53,433 nucleotides of DNA from Halorubrum yunnanense. Lineage in GTDB: Archaea; Halobacteriota; Halobacteria; Halobacteriales; Haloferacaceae. Within the stretch, counting starts at the first letter, position 1. Each line of letters begins with the position of its first letter. Positions 17,831 through 24,614 of the stretch are shown one piece after another. The notes below the pieces were generated by a model that saw only the letters and a program-made list of their open reading frames with translations, did not search any database and was not told the origin of the DNA. Both the position numbers and the translations under genes were made by a program. The stretch covers positions 8,640-62,072 of the forward strand of contig NZ_JAODIX010000023.1 of NCBI RefSeq assembly GCF_026586675.1. Reading direction: 5' to 3'.

Positions 17831-18238
17831 ATTTATAAGTAATCGAGAGGACGACTATTTATAAACCGAATTGCGGTGGCGCGAGCAGCACCGCGCGAGG
17901 GAGTGGGTCGTCCGGAGCAACGCGGAGGACGACAGACAGGGCGAGAGCGGAGCTCTCGCTTGCAACCGGCGCTACGCGCCGGTGACAGCGTGGCGCATAG
18001 CGCCACGGGCAGCCGGCGACTCCGCCGCCGGCGACGAGGCTGGGGAGGGGTGAGGCTGCAGTTGCGGGACGGGGCGTGACTCAAACGGGCAGTCGCGAGG
18101 ACGAAGCACGCTGCAGCAAGCACCGCAAGGAGCGAGTGTAACGAGCGACGGAGGAGCACAGCAAAGCGCGCGAGTCGTCGCGACTGGGGCTTTGGAGCCG
18201 TTTACCGGCGATTCATGAGGAGCGGTTTAAAAATAATC
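17831..18238 (+). repeat. Dispersed structured element, copy A
   Basis: A gene-free stretch with two TTTATAA boxes (17832-17838, 17858-17864), box GGTGGCGCG (17875-17883), GCGAGGGAG, then a hairpin with arms 17907-17913 and 17927-17933 enclosing the loop GGAGCAACGCGGA. Next come four hairpins with 7-8 bp stems at 17941-17959, 17965-17983, 17989-18007 and 18012-18032; the first three have 3-base loops. CGAGGCTGGGGAGG and GGGCGTGACTCAAA follow, then a long-range stem (18090-18098 with 18178-18186) and finally CTGGGGCTTTGGAG before a TTTAAAAATAA tract. The boxes recur in copy B with different stems that still pair. ORFs here lack coding character. Confidence 0.8.
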
Positions 18239-18296
18239 AACCGGGTACGACCGGTGAATCAGTAGCTTCAAATCCGCGCCGGACGGAGCCGCGGGC

Positions 18297-18461
18297 ATGG
18301 CGCTCGAAAAGGACGTGGACTGCCCCTCCTGCGGGGAGACCCAGTCGTTCTACCGGACCGCGGCGATGACCCTCCACCTCGGCGAGAAGACGAAGTGGCG
18401 CTGCCCCGAGTGCAACTACGGCTACGTCGAGATCGACGGGATCGACACGCTTTCGACGTAA
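18297..18461 (+). CDS. 54-aa CxxC zinc-ribbon protein
   Basis: A very small protein beginning MALEKDVDCPSCGETQSF with a second pair in WRCPECNYGYVEI, giving a C-x2-C (residues 9 and 12) and C-x2-C (36 and 39) rubredoxin-like zinc knuckle pair. Hydrophobic residues and the GYVEIDGID tail fit a single zinc-ribbon fold. Third codon positions are almost all G or C, so it looks genuinely coded. It stands alone between repeat copy A and the end of aceA, which converges on it. Possible roles include RNA or DNA binding; none is shown. Confidence 0.78.
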   Translation: MALEKDVDCPSCGETQSFYRTAAMTLHLGEKTKWRCPECNYGYVEIDGIDTLST

Positions 18462-18546
18462 GCGAACAGACGTCAACGCCGTCCGGAGGTCTGTTCGGGA
18501 AAAAGAGCCGCAACCGAGTGGATCCGACGATCCGCGCTCGCCCCGG

Positions 18547-19590
18547 TCAGTCGTCGTCGGTCTCGGAGGCCGTGATGGGGTCGCTCTCCTCGTCGGTGAA
18601 GCCGGCGGACTCCTCGTGCCGGGCCGACGCGTCGGGGTCGAACCGCTCCTCGATGTCCTGGTACCGCGGGACGAAGGAGAGCTCGTGGTGGCTCTCCGTC
18701 TCGTGGCCGAGGTACCGGTCCTCGAGGTCGAACTGCGCCTGCTCGGCGTTCTCGGCGATGTTCTGCATGTCCTCGTACACAGCGTGGGCGCCCGAGTGGA
18801 GCCCGTAGAGGGTGATGAAGATGTACTGGTAGCCGAGGTCGCCGAGCTCCTCGAAGGTGAGCGGGTCCTCCTCCTCGCTCCACGCGAACGACGAGGAGTA
18901 GTTGAACGCGAGATCCAGATCGGGGTGCGTCTCGTGGATCGTCTCGGCGTACTCGATCGCGTCCTCGCGGGACGGGTCGGGCATCTCGGGCCAGACGAGG
19001 TCGACGCCGGCGTCGGCGTAGATCCGGCCGCGCTCGAGGTGGTCCTCCCAGTCGCCGTTGGCGGAGCCGTACGAGTCGATACGCGCGATGATGACGGTGT
19101 CCTCGCTCTGCTTTGCGTCGACGGCGGCCTCGAAGCGCGCCCGCGCCTGCTCCTGGGAGACGACTTCCTTGCCGGCGATGTGCCCGCAGCGCTTTGGCGT
19201 CGTCTGGTCCTCGATGTGGATCGCCGCGACGCCGGCCTTCTCGTACTCGCGGACCGCGCGCCGGACGTTGTGGACGCCGCCGTAGCCGGTGTCGGCGTCG
19301 GCGATCACCGGGAGGTTCGTCGCCTCGACCATCCGCTTCGCATTCTCGACCATCTCGGTCATCGAGACCATCTCCAGATCGGGGAAGCCGAACTGGCCGA
19401 GGACGGTCGAGTAGCCGCTCATGTAGGCGGCGTCGACCCCCGCCATCTCAGCGAGGCGGGCGTCGAGCGCGTGGTAGATCCCGGGGGCGAACGTGTAGTC
19501 CTGCTCCTCGAACAGCTCGCGGAGCCGACGGCCGGCCGGGTTGTCGATATCTCTCGTGAAGACGTCGTCGTCGAGTTCTTCTGGGTGCAT
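18547..19590 (-). CDS. aceA: Isocitrate lyase
   Basis: AceA cleaves isocitrate to glyoxylate and succinate in the glyoxylate bypass, needed for growth on acetate or fatty acids. The 347-aa haloarchaeal-type enzyme has the signature [13 protein letters not shown] near 130-142 with the catalytic Cys, DADTGYGG near 97, [10 protein letters not shown] near 165 and [10 protein letters not shown] near 225. The start is ATG 19590 ([15 protein letters not shown]), matching the family N-terminus, rather than the GTG at 19599. Malate synthase, its usual partner, is not next to it. Instead two small ORFs lie directly upstream with a 5-bp gap, apparently in the same transcript. Confidence 0.95.
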   Translation of the reverse strand: MHPEELDDDVFTRDIDNPAGRRLRELFEEQDYTFAPGIYHALDARLAEMAGVDAAYMSGYSTVLGQFGFPDLEMVSMTEMVENAKRMVEATNLPVIADADTGYGGVHNVRRAVREYEKAGVAAIHIEDQTTPKRCGHIAGKEVVSQEQARARFEAAVDAKQSEDTVIIARIDSYGSANGDWEDHLERGRIYADAGVDLVWPEMPDPSREDAIEYAETIHETHPDLDLAFNYSSSFAWSEEEDPLTFEELGDLGYQYIFITLYGLHSGAHAVYEDMQNIAENAEQAQFDLEDRYLGHETESHHELSFVPRYQDIEERFDPDASARHEESAGFTDEESDPITASETDDD

Positions 19591-19595
19591 AGGTG

Positions 19596-19733
19596 TCACT
19601 CCGCGGTGTCGCCGTCGGTGAATCGGTCGGTCGCCGCTCGGTCCGCCGCGTGCCGGTCGGTGGCGCCGCGCGTGAACGTCGTCGGATCGGGGCGCGGCCC
19701 ATCGCCGGTCCTGGCCATCGGGACGGCGCTCAT
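19596..19733 (-). CDS. Small hypothetical ORF immediately upstream of aceA
   Basis: A possible 45-aa product ([17 protein letters not shown], then an Arg/Asp/Ala/Thr-rich tail ending FTDGDTAE). Its stop is 5 bp before the aceA ATG and its ATG overlaps the stop of the upstream ORF as ATGA, an arrangement usual for truly translated operon genes. It has no recognisable domain, no Cys pair and no membrane helix, and its composition is low complexity. It could be a leader-type ORF that couples translation to aceA, or chance. Confidence 0.45.
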   Translation of the reverse strand: MSAVPMARTGDGPRPDPTTFTRGATDRHAADRAATDRFTDGDTAE

Positions 19734-20146
19734 CGTGATCCCCCGTCGGTCCGCGGGCGGCGCGTCGGACGCAGGTCCGGGACGAGCGGCGCGTCTCGCT
19801 CCGCGTCGGTCGGCGGCGAGCTCGGGCGCCGAGGGTCGTCGGTCGCGGTGGCGGTGGCGCCGTCCGTCGAGGTCTGGATCGGCGGAACGAGCGGCGCGCC
19901 CGCTTCCTCGGTGATCGGCGTGCGGCCGGGGATTCGCTCGGTAGAAGTGTCGGCGGTCGGCGCGCGATCGGTCGCCGGTCGGTCGCCGGTCGTCGTCCGC
20001 TGGTCAGTCGCTCGGGTCGTCTCGGTCGTCGTGGTCGTGTCAGATGTCGTCATCGGGTCGCGTGGGTGGTTGCGGCGGTCGTCTGATGATCGGTCGGTTG
20101 GCGCGCCGGGCTGCGGCGTGTCCGCGTACAGATACTGACATTGCAC
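19730..20146 (-). CDS. Low-complexity Thr/Pro/Asp-rich hypothetical protein at the head of the aceA transcript
   Basis: A 138-aa predicted disordered protein. It starts at GTG 20146, 25 bp after a TTTATT box on the minus strand, so a leaderless start is plausible; ATG 20053 is an alternative. The middle is a Thr/Asp/Arg-rich run and the C-terminal half contains two copies of an APLVP motif (GAPLVPPIQ and DAPLVPDLR), suggesting an internal duplication. Third codon positions are mostly G/C, in favour of coding. No family is recognised. Its overlap with the next ORF, which abuts aceA, suggests it is transcribed with isocitrate lyase. Confidence 0.45.
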   Translation of the reverse strand: MQCQYLYADTPQPGAPTDRSSDDRRNHPRDPMTTSDTTTTTETTRATDQRTTTGDRPATDRAPTADTSTERIPGRTPITEEAGAPLVPPIQTSTDGATATATDDPRRPSSPPTDAERDAPLVPDLRPTRRPRTDGGSR

Positions 20147-20168
20147 TCAGTGAGTTCGGACGACCGGC

Positions 20169-20174
20169 AATAAA
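20169..20174 (-). promoter_or_regulatory. TATA-like box for the aceA-leading transcript within an AT-rich intergenic patch
   Basis: On the minus strand TTTATT is centred 25 bp before GTG 20146. The surrounding 20165-20215 segment is strikingly AT-rich (AATGATTGATAATGATAATATT) against the genome background and separates the aceA transcript from divergent thiL, so it probably holds control sites for acetate-regulated expression; that last point is inference. Confidence 0.45.
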
Positions 20175-20322
20175 CATAATGATTGATAATGATAATATTC
20201 GTTAATGTGTATTACGCCCTTAAATGATTCGTGCTATCACGCACCACGGGCGGTCGCGCGAGCCGGGCGATCGACGCGGCGGACCGATCCTTTCTAATCG
20301 GTTCCGGCGCGTTTGACCGCCC

Positions 20323-21216
20323 GTGAACGAGCGCGACGCGCTTCGCCGGCTCGCCGCCGACCTCCCGCACGCGGGCGACGACGCCGCCGTCGTCGGCGAC
20401 ACCGTCATCACGACAGACATGCTCCACGAGCGCACCGACTTCCCGCCGGGGACGACCCGGTACACCGCCGGGTGGCGCGCGGTCGGCGCGTCGCTCTCGG
20501 ACGTGGCGGCGATGGGCGCGAGCGCGACCGCGGCGGTCGCGGTCTACGCCGACGCCGCCTTCGACCCCGGCCAACTCGACCGGTTCGTCGCCGGCGCGGT
20601 CGACGTCTGCGAGGCCGTCGACGCCGAGTACGTCGGCGGCGACCTCGACTCCCACGGGGAGTTCACGACCGCCTCGACGGCGATCGGGGACGTCGCGGGC
20701 GCCGAGCCGGTGACGCGCGCCGGCGCGAGCCCCGGCGACGCGCTCTGCGTCACCGGCGAGTGGGGCCGGTCGGCGGCCGCGCTCCGGCTGTTCGAGCGCG
20801 GCAACGAGGGCTCGGTTGAGCGCGCCGACGACCTCTTCCGGTTCACGCCCCGCGTCGCCGACGGCGTCGCGCTCGCCGGGCGCGCGACGGCGATGATGGA
20901 CTCCTCGGACGGGCTCGCGCGGTCGCTCCACCAGCTCGCGGAGGCGAGCGAGGTCGGGTTCGCCCTCGACCGCGACCGGCTCCCCGTCCACCCCGCGGTC
21001 GACGACGTCGCCGAGGGGGCGGCGGACCGGTTCGAGCTGGCCGCGCACTTCGGCGAGGACTTCGAGCTCGTCTGTGCGGTTCCCGAGGACGACCTCGACG
21101 ATGCCCGCGAAGCGTGTCCCTCCGGGCTCGTGCGGGTCGGGACCGTCGTCGACGCTGCGGACGGCGTGACCGCCGACGGCGACACCCTTCCCGACCGCGG
21201 CTACACGCACGGGTAG
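20323..21216 (+). CDS. thiL: Thiamine-phosphate kinase
   Basis: ThiL phosphorylates thiamine monophosphate to thiamine diphosphate. The 297-aa protein belongs to the AIR synthase/PurM-like ATP-binding fold: GDDAAVVGDTVITTDMLHE near 19-38 carries the metal-binding Asp cluster, GWRAVGASLSDVAAMGA near 50-66, YVGGDLDS near 103, MMDSSDGLARSLHQLAE near 190-206 and HFGEDFELVC near 240. The GTG start sits 25-32 bp after a TTTCTAAT box, consistent with leaderless transcription. It diverges from the aceA group. Confidence 0.93.
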   Translation: MNERDALRRLAADLPHAGDDAAVVGDTVITTDMLHERTDFPPGTTRYTAGWRAVGASLSDVAAMGASATAAVAVYADAAFDPGQLDRFVAGAVDVCEAVDAEYVGGDLDSHGEFTTASTAIGDVAGAEPVTRAGASPGDALCVTGEWGRSAAALRLFERGNEGSVERADDLFRFTPRVADGVALAGRATAMMDSSDGLARSLHQLAEASEVGFALDRDRLPVHPAVDDVAEGAADRFELAAHFGEDFELVCAVPEDDLDDAREACPSGLVRVGTVVDAADGVTADGDTLPDRGYTHG

Positions 21217-21253
21217 CGGGCGTCGACGGGCGGATCGAGCCACCGAACCACCG

Positions 21254-21266
21254 ATGTATTATAAAT
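21254..21266 (+). promoter_or_regulatory. TATA-like box of the sugar acetyltransferase gene
   Basis: ATGTATTATAAAT lies 21-33 bp before ATG 21287. Its AT core TTATAA is centred about 25 bp from that ATG, which argues that the in-frame ATG inside this box (21254) is promoter and not the start codon. Confidence 0.6.
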
Positions 21267-21286
21267 CGGCGCCCGTCACTCCGACC

Positions 21287-21844
21287 ATGTCGACCGAGAC
21301 GGAGCGGATGCTGGCGGGAGAGCTCTACGACCCGAGCGACCCGGCGCTCGCCGCCGACCGCGTCCGCGCCCGCGACCTCGCCCGCCGGTACAACGCGACG
21401 AGCGGACCGGAGCGAGACCGGCGCGAGCGGCTCCTCCGCGAACTGTTCGACGCGGTCGGCGAGAGCCCGACCGTCCAGCCGCCCGTCCGCTGCGACTACG
21501 GCTACAACGTCGCCGTCGGCGACGACTTCTTCGCGAACTACGGCTGCGTCCTCCTCGACTCGAACCCGATCGAGTTCGGCGACCGCTGCCTGCTCGGACC
21601 GGGCGTCCACGTCTACACCCCGACGCACCCGATCGACTCCGACGAGCGCGCGACCGGCCGCGAGCGCGCCGAACCGGTGACCGTCGGCGACGACGTCTGG
21701 ATCGGCGGGCGCGCCGTGCTCAACCCCGGCGTGACCGTGGGCGACGGCGCGGTGATCGCCTCGGGCACGGTCGTCACCGGAGACGTGCCGGCGCGCACGA
21801 TGGTCGGCGGGAACCCGGCGCGGGCGATCCGGGAGATCGAGTAG
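21287..21844 (+). CDS. Maltose/galactoside O-acetyltransferase family (left-handed beta-helix)
   Basis: A 185-aa acetyl-CoA-dependent sugar O-acetyltransferase of the LacA/Maa/NodL group. The N-terminal MLAGELYDPSDPALAADR helix region is typical, followed by CDYGYNVAVGDDFFANYGC near 68-86, HPIDSDERATGRE near 116 and the hexapeptide-repeat beta-helix ending in GDDVWIGGRAVLNPGVTVGD, VTGDVPARTMVGGNPAR. The active-site His lies in YTPTHPID. The start at ATG 21287 is decided by the TATA box position. The acceptor sugar cannot be inferred. After its stop the base composition drops sharply. Confidence 0.92.
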   Translation: MSTETERMLAGELYDPSDPALAADRVRARDLARRYNATSGPERDRRERLLRELFDAVGESPTVQPPVRCDYGYNVAVGDDFFANYGCVLLDSNPIEFGDRCLLGPGVHVYTPTHPIDSDERATGRERAEPVTVGDDVWIGGRAVLNPGVTVGDGAVIASGTVVTGDVPARTMVGGNPARAIREIE

Positions 21845-22206
21845 GCGGCCTCGTTGAGGTCCCGTTCTGCAGACGGGTCTTGTCCCGAAACAGGTGGTCA
21901 ACAAAGGGTACGTGTCGATCCCCGAGTTTCTACCAATTTAAATATATTTTTCGGCAGCCGTGCGAGGTGCAAAACGCGAATCTCGCACAGAGTTATTTCC
22001 AGATCCGATCAGATCGGATCGGTCAACACAGGGAGAAGAATGTAACACTACAGACCACAATACATATACGACCTGTGAGGAAACCGATGCCATGCGTAGA
22101 GGATAAATACTGGGAACCAACCTCGGTTTTGTTCATCGAAGCGCTCTAAACCAGCCCAATTGTCGAACCTGTGGGACTATCATAGATTACCGACCCGCAA
22201 CATGTC
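21845..22206. other. AT-rich intergenic region at the left edge of the low-GC island
   Basis: About 360 bp without a convincing gene. The first ~50 bp keep the normal composition, then there is a clear fall in GC. It contains AT runs (AATTTAAATATATTTTT around 21935-21951), a perfect palindrome at 22002-22020, and possible promoter-like tracts. Short ORFs in all frames lack haloarchaeal codon habit. It marks the left boundary of apparently foreign or relaxed DNA running to about 24,600. Confidence 0.55.
22002..22020. repeat. Perfect 9-1-9 palindrome
   Basis: GATCCGATC and GATCGGATC are exact reverse complements separated by one A. It lies about 217 bp upstream of the kinase gene start in otherwise AT-rich DNA. 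It could be an operator for a dimeric regulator or part of an element end; neither is shown. Confidence 0.6.
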
Positions 22207-22214
22207 CTTTATAT
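22207..22214 (+). promoter_or_regulatory. TATA-like box of the low-GC sensor kinase
   Basis: CTTTATAT lies 23-30 bp before ATG 22237, fitting an archaeal TATA box with a leaderless transcript. Confidence 0.55.
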
Positions 22215-22236
22215 GACGGCGGCGGAATAAAGCCGT

Positions 22237-23685
22237 ATGAATGTCCGCGAAGGTGCGGTCCCAATACTAATTCTCGGCAGCCTGTTGTTATTAGTTGCCA
22301 CGCTCTATCATGCTAATGAGATAATATCATTGGGAGTAGTCGCAGGACCAGTTGTAGCGTTGCTGTTAGATGGAGGACTGGCTGTCGGCGTAATTTATAT
22401 TGGGTGGCATCTGCGAGACACCGAATTTATCGAATCGGAATACAGTATGATTCGGCGGTGGGCAGTTTCCGGTTTCGTCATCGGTGGTGGGTTAATTGGC
22501 CTGACGTTTGTCGTGTGGACTGTTGAAGGACGGTCAATAATCGAACCACAGTTTCTGCTACTCATTGGAATGAACGGGGGTACGCTGGCGGGTACACTCG
22601 CTGGCTATTATGCTGGCCGGTCAAGGGCAACTGCACGGAAGTATGAACAGATTTTTGATAATACGTATCAGCTCACCGGCCTCCTTGCCCGAGATGGTAC
22701 ACTTATCGAAGCAAACGCTACAGCCCTCAGGTTCGGAGAGCTGGATCGAAATGATGTCATCGGGGAACACCTCAGTGAGTCATACTGGGTACAGCCGTAT
22801 CCAGAGTCACAACAAGTAGTTGAACAAGCAATAACCAAAGCGCAACAGGGAGAGTTGTTTAGGGACCAAATTCGAATCCAAGGGAAAGCCGGAAGTGCGA
22901 TGATTGACTTTTCTATTCGCCCGCTACACAACGGATCTGGCGAAGTAGCGCAATTGATAGTCGAAGGACGGGATATCACGAAAATCAAACGTCAGCAAGA
23001 GCATCTCAGCGTCCTCCACACGTATCTCCGCCACAATCTCCGAAATGATGTGAATATCATTCGGGGATATTCTGCTTTATTACTTGATAAGTTGGAAATG
23101 GACCCACATACCGATCGTGTTGAGACAATCCACGAAACAGCGACGGATTTGAGAGACTCTTCGGAGTTAGTAAAAGAGTTCGCCGATACAACACCTGCGG
23201 ATAGCGGTGAGACATCTGCACACCGACTCAAACCAATCGTGGAAGAGGTGTGTGATAGGGCAGCGATTTCGACATCACAGCTCAATATTGATATCTCTCC
23301 TGACCAATCAGTTTACGTTGACGAACGGATTCATTTGGTGTTCGAAGAATTTCTGAAGGCACTCGAAAGTCATCTTGAGAGTAGAGGTACGCTCAAAATT
23401 ACGGACAACACGTTAGATGATAAAATAGAGGTAGAGATTGTGGGTGCTGGACTCGATATTCCCTCAGCCGAACTCTCAGCGTTCGACCAACCGGCTGAGC
23501 GGTCAAAAACGAACCATCCAGATGGTATTCGATTCTGGCTCATGAAATCAACCATGAAAGATCACCGTGGCGATATAACATATGATGACAATTCAGATAG
23601 TGAGACAAAAATAACAATAAAATTCGATCGCGCCCCCACCAACGAATTGTCGACCTCGTCACTCAGACCCCAGAGCAGTGCTTAG
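22237..23685 (+). CDS. Membrane PAS sensor histidine kinase-like protein with degenerate ATPase domain, low GC
   Basis: A 482-aa protein with four hydrophobic helices in residues 5-125, a PAS domain about 135-255 (EQIFDNTYQLTGLLARDGTLIEAN), and a haloarchaeal H-box TYLRHNLRNDVNIIRG near 262-277 whose His could be phosphorylated. The ATPase domain is unusual: the N-box region reads FEEFLKALESH with no conserved Asn, the G1 loop is VGAGLDIP, and the G2 position reads GIRFWLMKSTMKDHRGDI without the Gly-rich loop. Autophosphorylation may therefore be lost. Codons use A/T in third positions far more than neighbours, suggesting recent transfer from a less GC-rich source. Confidence 0.83.
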   Translation: MNVREGAVPILILGSLLLLVATLYHANEIISLGVVAGPVVALLLDGGLAVGVIYIGWHLRDTEFIESEYSMIRRWAVSGFVIGGGLIGLTFVVWTVEGRSIIEPQFLLLIGMNGGTLAGTLAGYYAGRSRATARKYEQIFDNTYQLTGLLARDGTLIEANATALRFGELDRNDVIGEHLSESYWVQPYPESQQVVEQAITKAQQGELFRDQIRIQGKAGSAMIDFSIRPLHNGSGEVAQLIVEGRDITKIKRQQEHLSVLHTYLRHNLRNDVNIIRGYSALLLDKLEMDPHTDRVETIHETATDLRDSSELVKEFADTTPADSGETSAHRLKPIVEEVCDRAAISTSQLNIDISPDQSVYVDERIHLVFEEFLKALESHLESRGTLKITDNTLDDKIEVEIVGAGLDIPSAELSAFDQPAERSKTNHPDGIRFWLMKSTMKDHRGDITYDDNSDSETKITIKFDRAPTNELSTSSLRPQSSA

Positions 23686-24182
23686 TCTGGAGGGAGGATG
23701 GATTGCGTCGGGACATTCACCTGTACCCAGTGGACTATTGTCAACAATTGGAATGCAGATCGCAGCAGTCGTGACACAGGGTCGTCCCGTATCAAACGAT
23801 TCGACCCAGCACCTGCCCCTCGGAAATCAGTGACCAGTAGTCGTGTTGCATCCTGCACACCGTCCAGAACGTCACTTAGAAATGACAGGATTTCATCGGT
23901 CAGTTCGCAGGCACGTTCTATCGGCTAATTCAGGATCCGTTTTGAGAAAACAGCGCAGTCCGCGTGCTGACTGCCTCCTCTGAGTCGGTCACGACCCTGC
24001 CGACAGACTCCAAGTAGTTCATTGAGCTACCGCTGAATACCCAGCGCGGATGCGGCACGAACCGAGGCCGATCTACGAGAGAGTGATCGCTCAGTACGAC
24101 TGAACTACGGACCGCTCAGTGTTCTCTCCCACATGGTGTGGAAACCCTTATCACAATTTAGTGTATAATCATTCGTACATAA
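23686..24182. other. Low-GC intergenic stretch with possible gene remnant
   Basis: About 500 bp with no intact gene. On the minus strand a frame open from about 23925 down to 23687 reads like protein (for example ELTDEILSFLSDVLDGV and LLTIVHWVQVNVPTQ) but has no good start and follows a stop, so it may be a fragment of a decayed gene. On the plus strand a 76-codon frame at 23698-23928 has unconvincing, Ser/Arg-rich composition. The region also holds the first arm of a diverged direct repeat (23907-23984). Confidence 0.4.
23907..23984 (+). repeat. Diverged direct repeat, arm 1
   Basis: This arm contains GCAGGCACGTTCTATCG (23907-23923) and CGTGCTGACTGCCTCCTCTG (23963-23982). The second arm has GCAGGAACGTTCTATCG and the identical 20-mer at exactly the same 56-bp spacing. 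The colinear spacing shows a duplicated segment of about 76 bp rather than chance. Confidence 0.7.
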
Positions 24183-24332
24183 ATGTCCGACCGGAATCCC
24201 TGTACTCACTGCGGAGGGCTTCCCGCTGAGAAAAAGTCTCTCGTGTTTGAAGAACAGCTGAAATCAAGAGAAATGACTCTCATCTTATGTCAACGCTGTA
24301 TTGAGTTGCTTCTGGACGACCCAGATATTTGA
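24183..24332 (+). CDS. 49-aa zinc-finger protein in the low-GC island
   Basis: A tiny protein reading MSDRNPCTHCGGLPAEKKS, then a charged helix and LILCQRCIELLLDDPDI. The C-x2-C at residues 7 and 10 plus C-x2-C near 36 and 39 suggest one zinc site bridging two knuckles, and the final helix is amphipathic. A TATAAT-containing tract lies 15-25 bp upstream. Such small zinc proteins are abundant in haloarchaea and often of unknown role, some affecting regulation. It sits between two arms of a 76-bp direct repeat, so it may have moved or been duplicated with that segment. Confidence 0.65.
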   Translation: MSDRNPCTHCGGLPAEKKSLVFEEQLKSREMTLILCQRCIELLLDDPDI

Positions 24333-24418
24333 AGGCCAGATTGAATATCGTTATCCACCTTCTCTGGGAAAATCACGCCGATAGAACTGAGTTTGAAACT
24401 TGTAGCGGTGATCAATGC

Positions 24419-24496
24419 GCAGGAACGTTCTATCGATCGGTTCCGGATTCAGATGAAGAGTATGGCGGAGTTCCCGTGCTGACTGCCTCCTCTGTA
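24419..24496 (+). repeat. Diverged direct repeat, arm 2
   Basis: Second arm of the 76-bp duplication, offset 512 bp from arm 1, with 16 of 17 bases matching in the first block and 20 of 20 in the second block (24475-24494). The two arms bracket the 49-aa zinc-finger gene. The DNA returns to ordinary high GC shortly after this arm. Confidence 0.7.
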
Positions 24497-24614
24497 CTCG
24501 CACGCTGTCGGGTGGTCAGTGCTCTCCGTCGGCATTCGAATCCCCGTATGGACCGCAACCGCGGGAGGGGGCGATCGTATCAGATTCCGGGGTATTCGAC
24601 GACGCCGAGTCGGA

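Noticed and set aside
17990-18006. Possible intrinsic terminator hairpin within copy A
   Set aside because: The stem-loop is not followed by a T-run on either strand and is one of four hairpins within the repeat element, so a terminator role is not supported.
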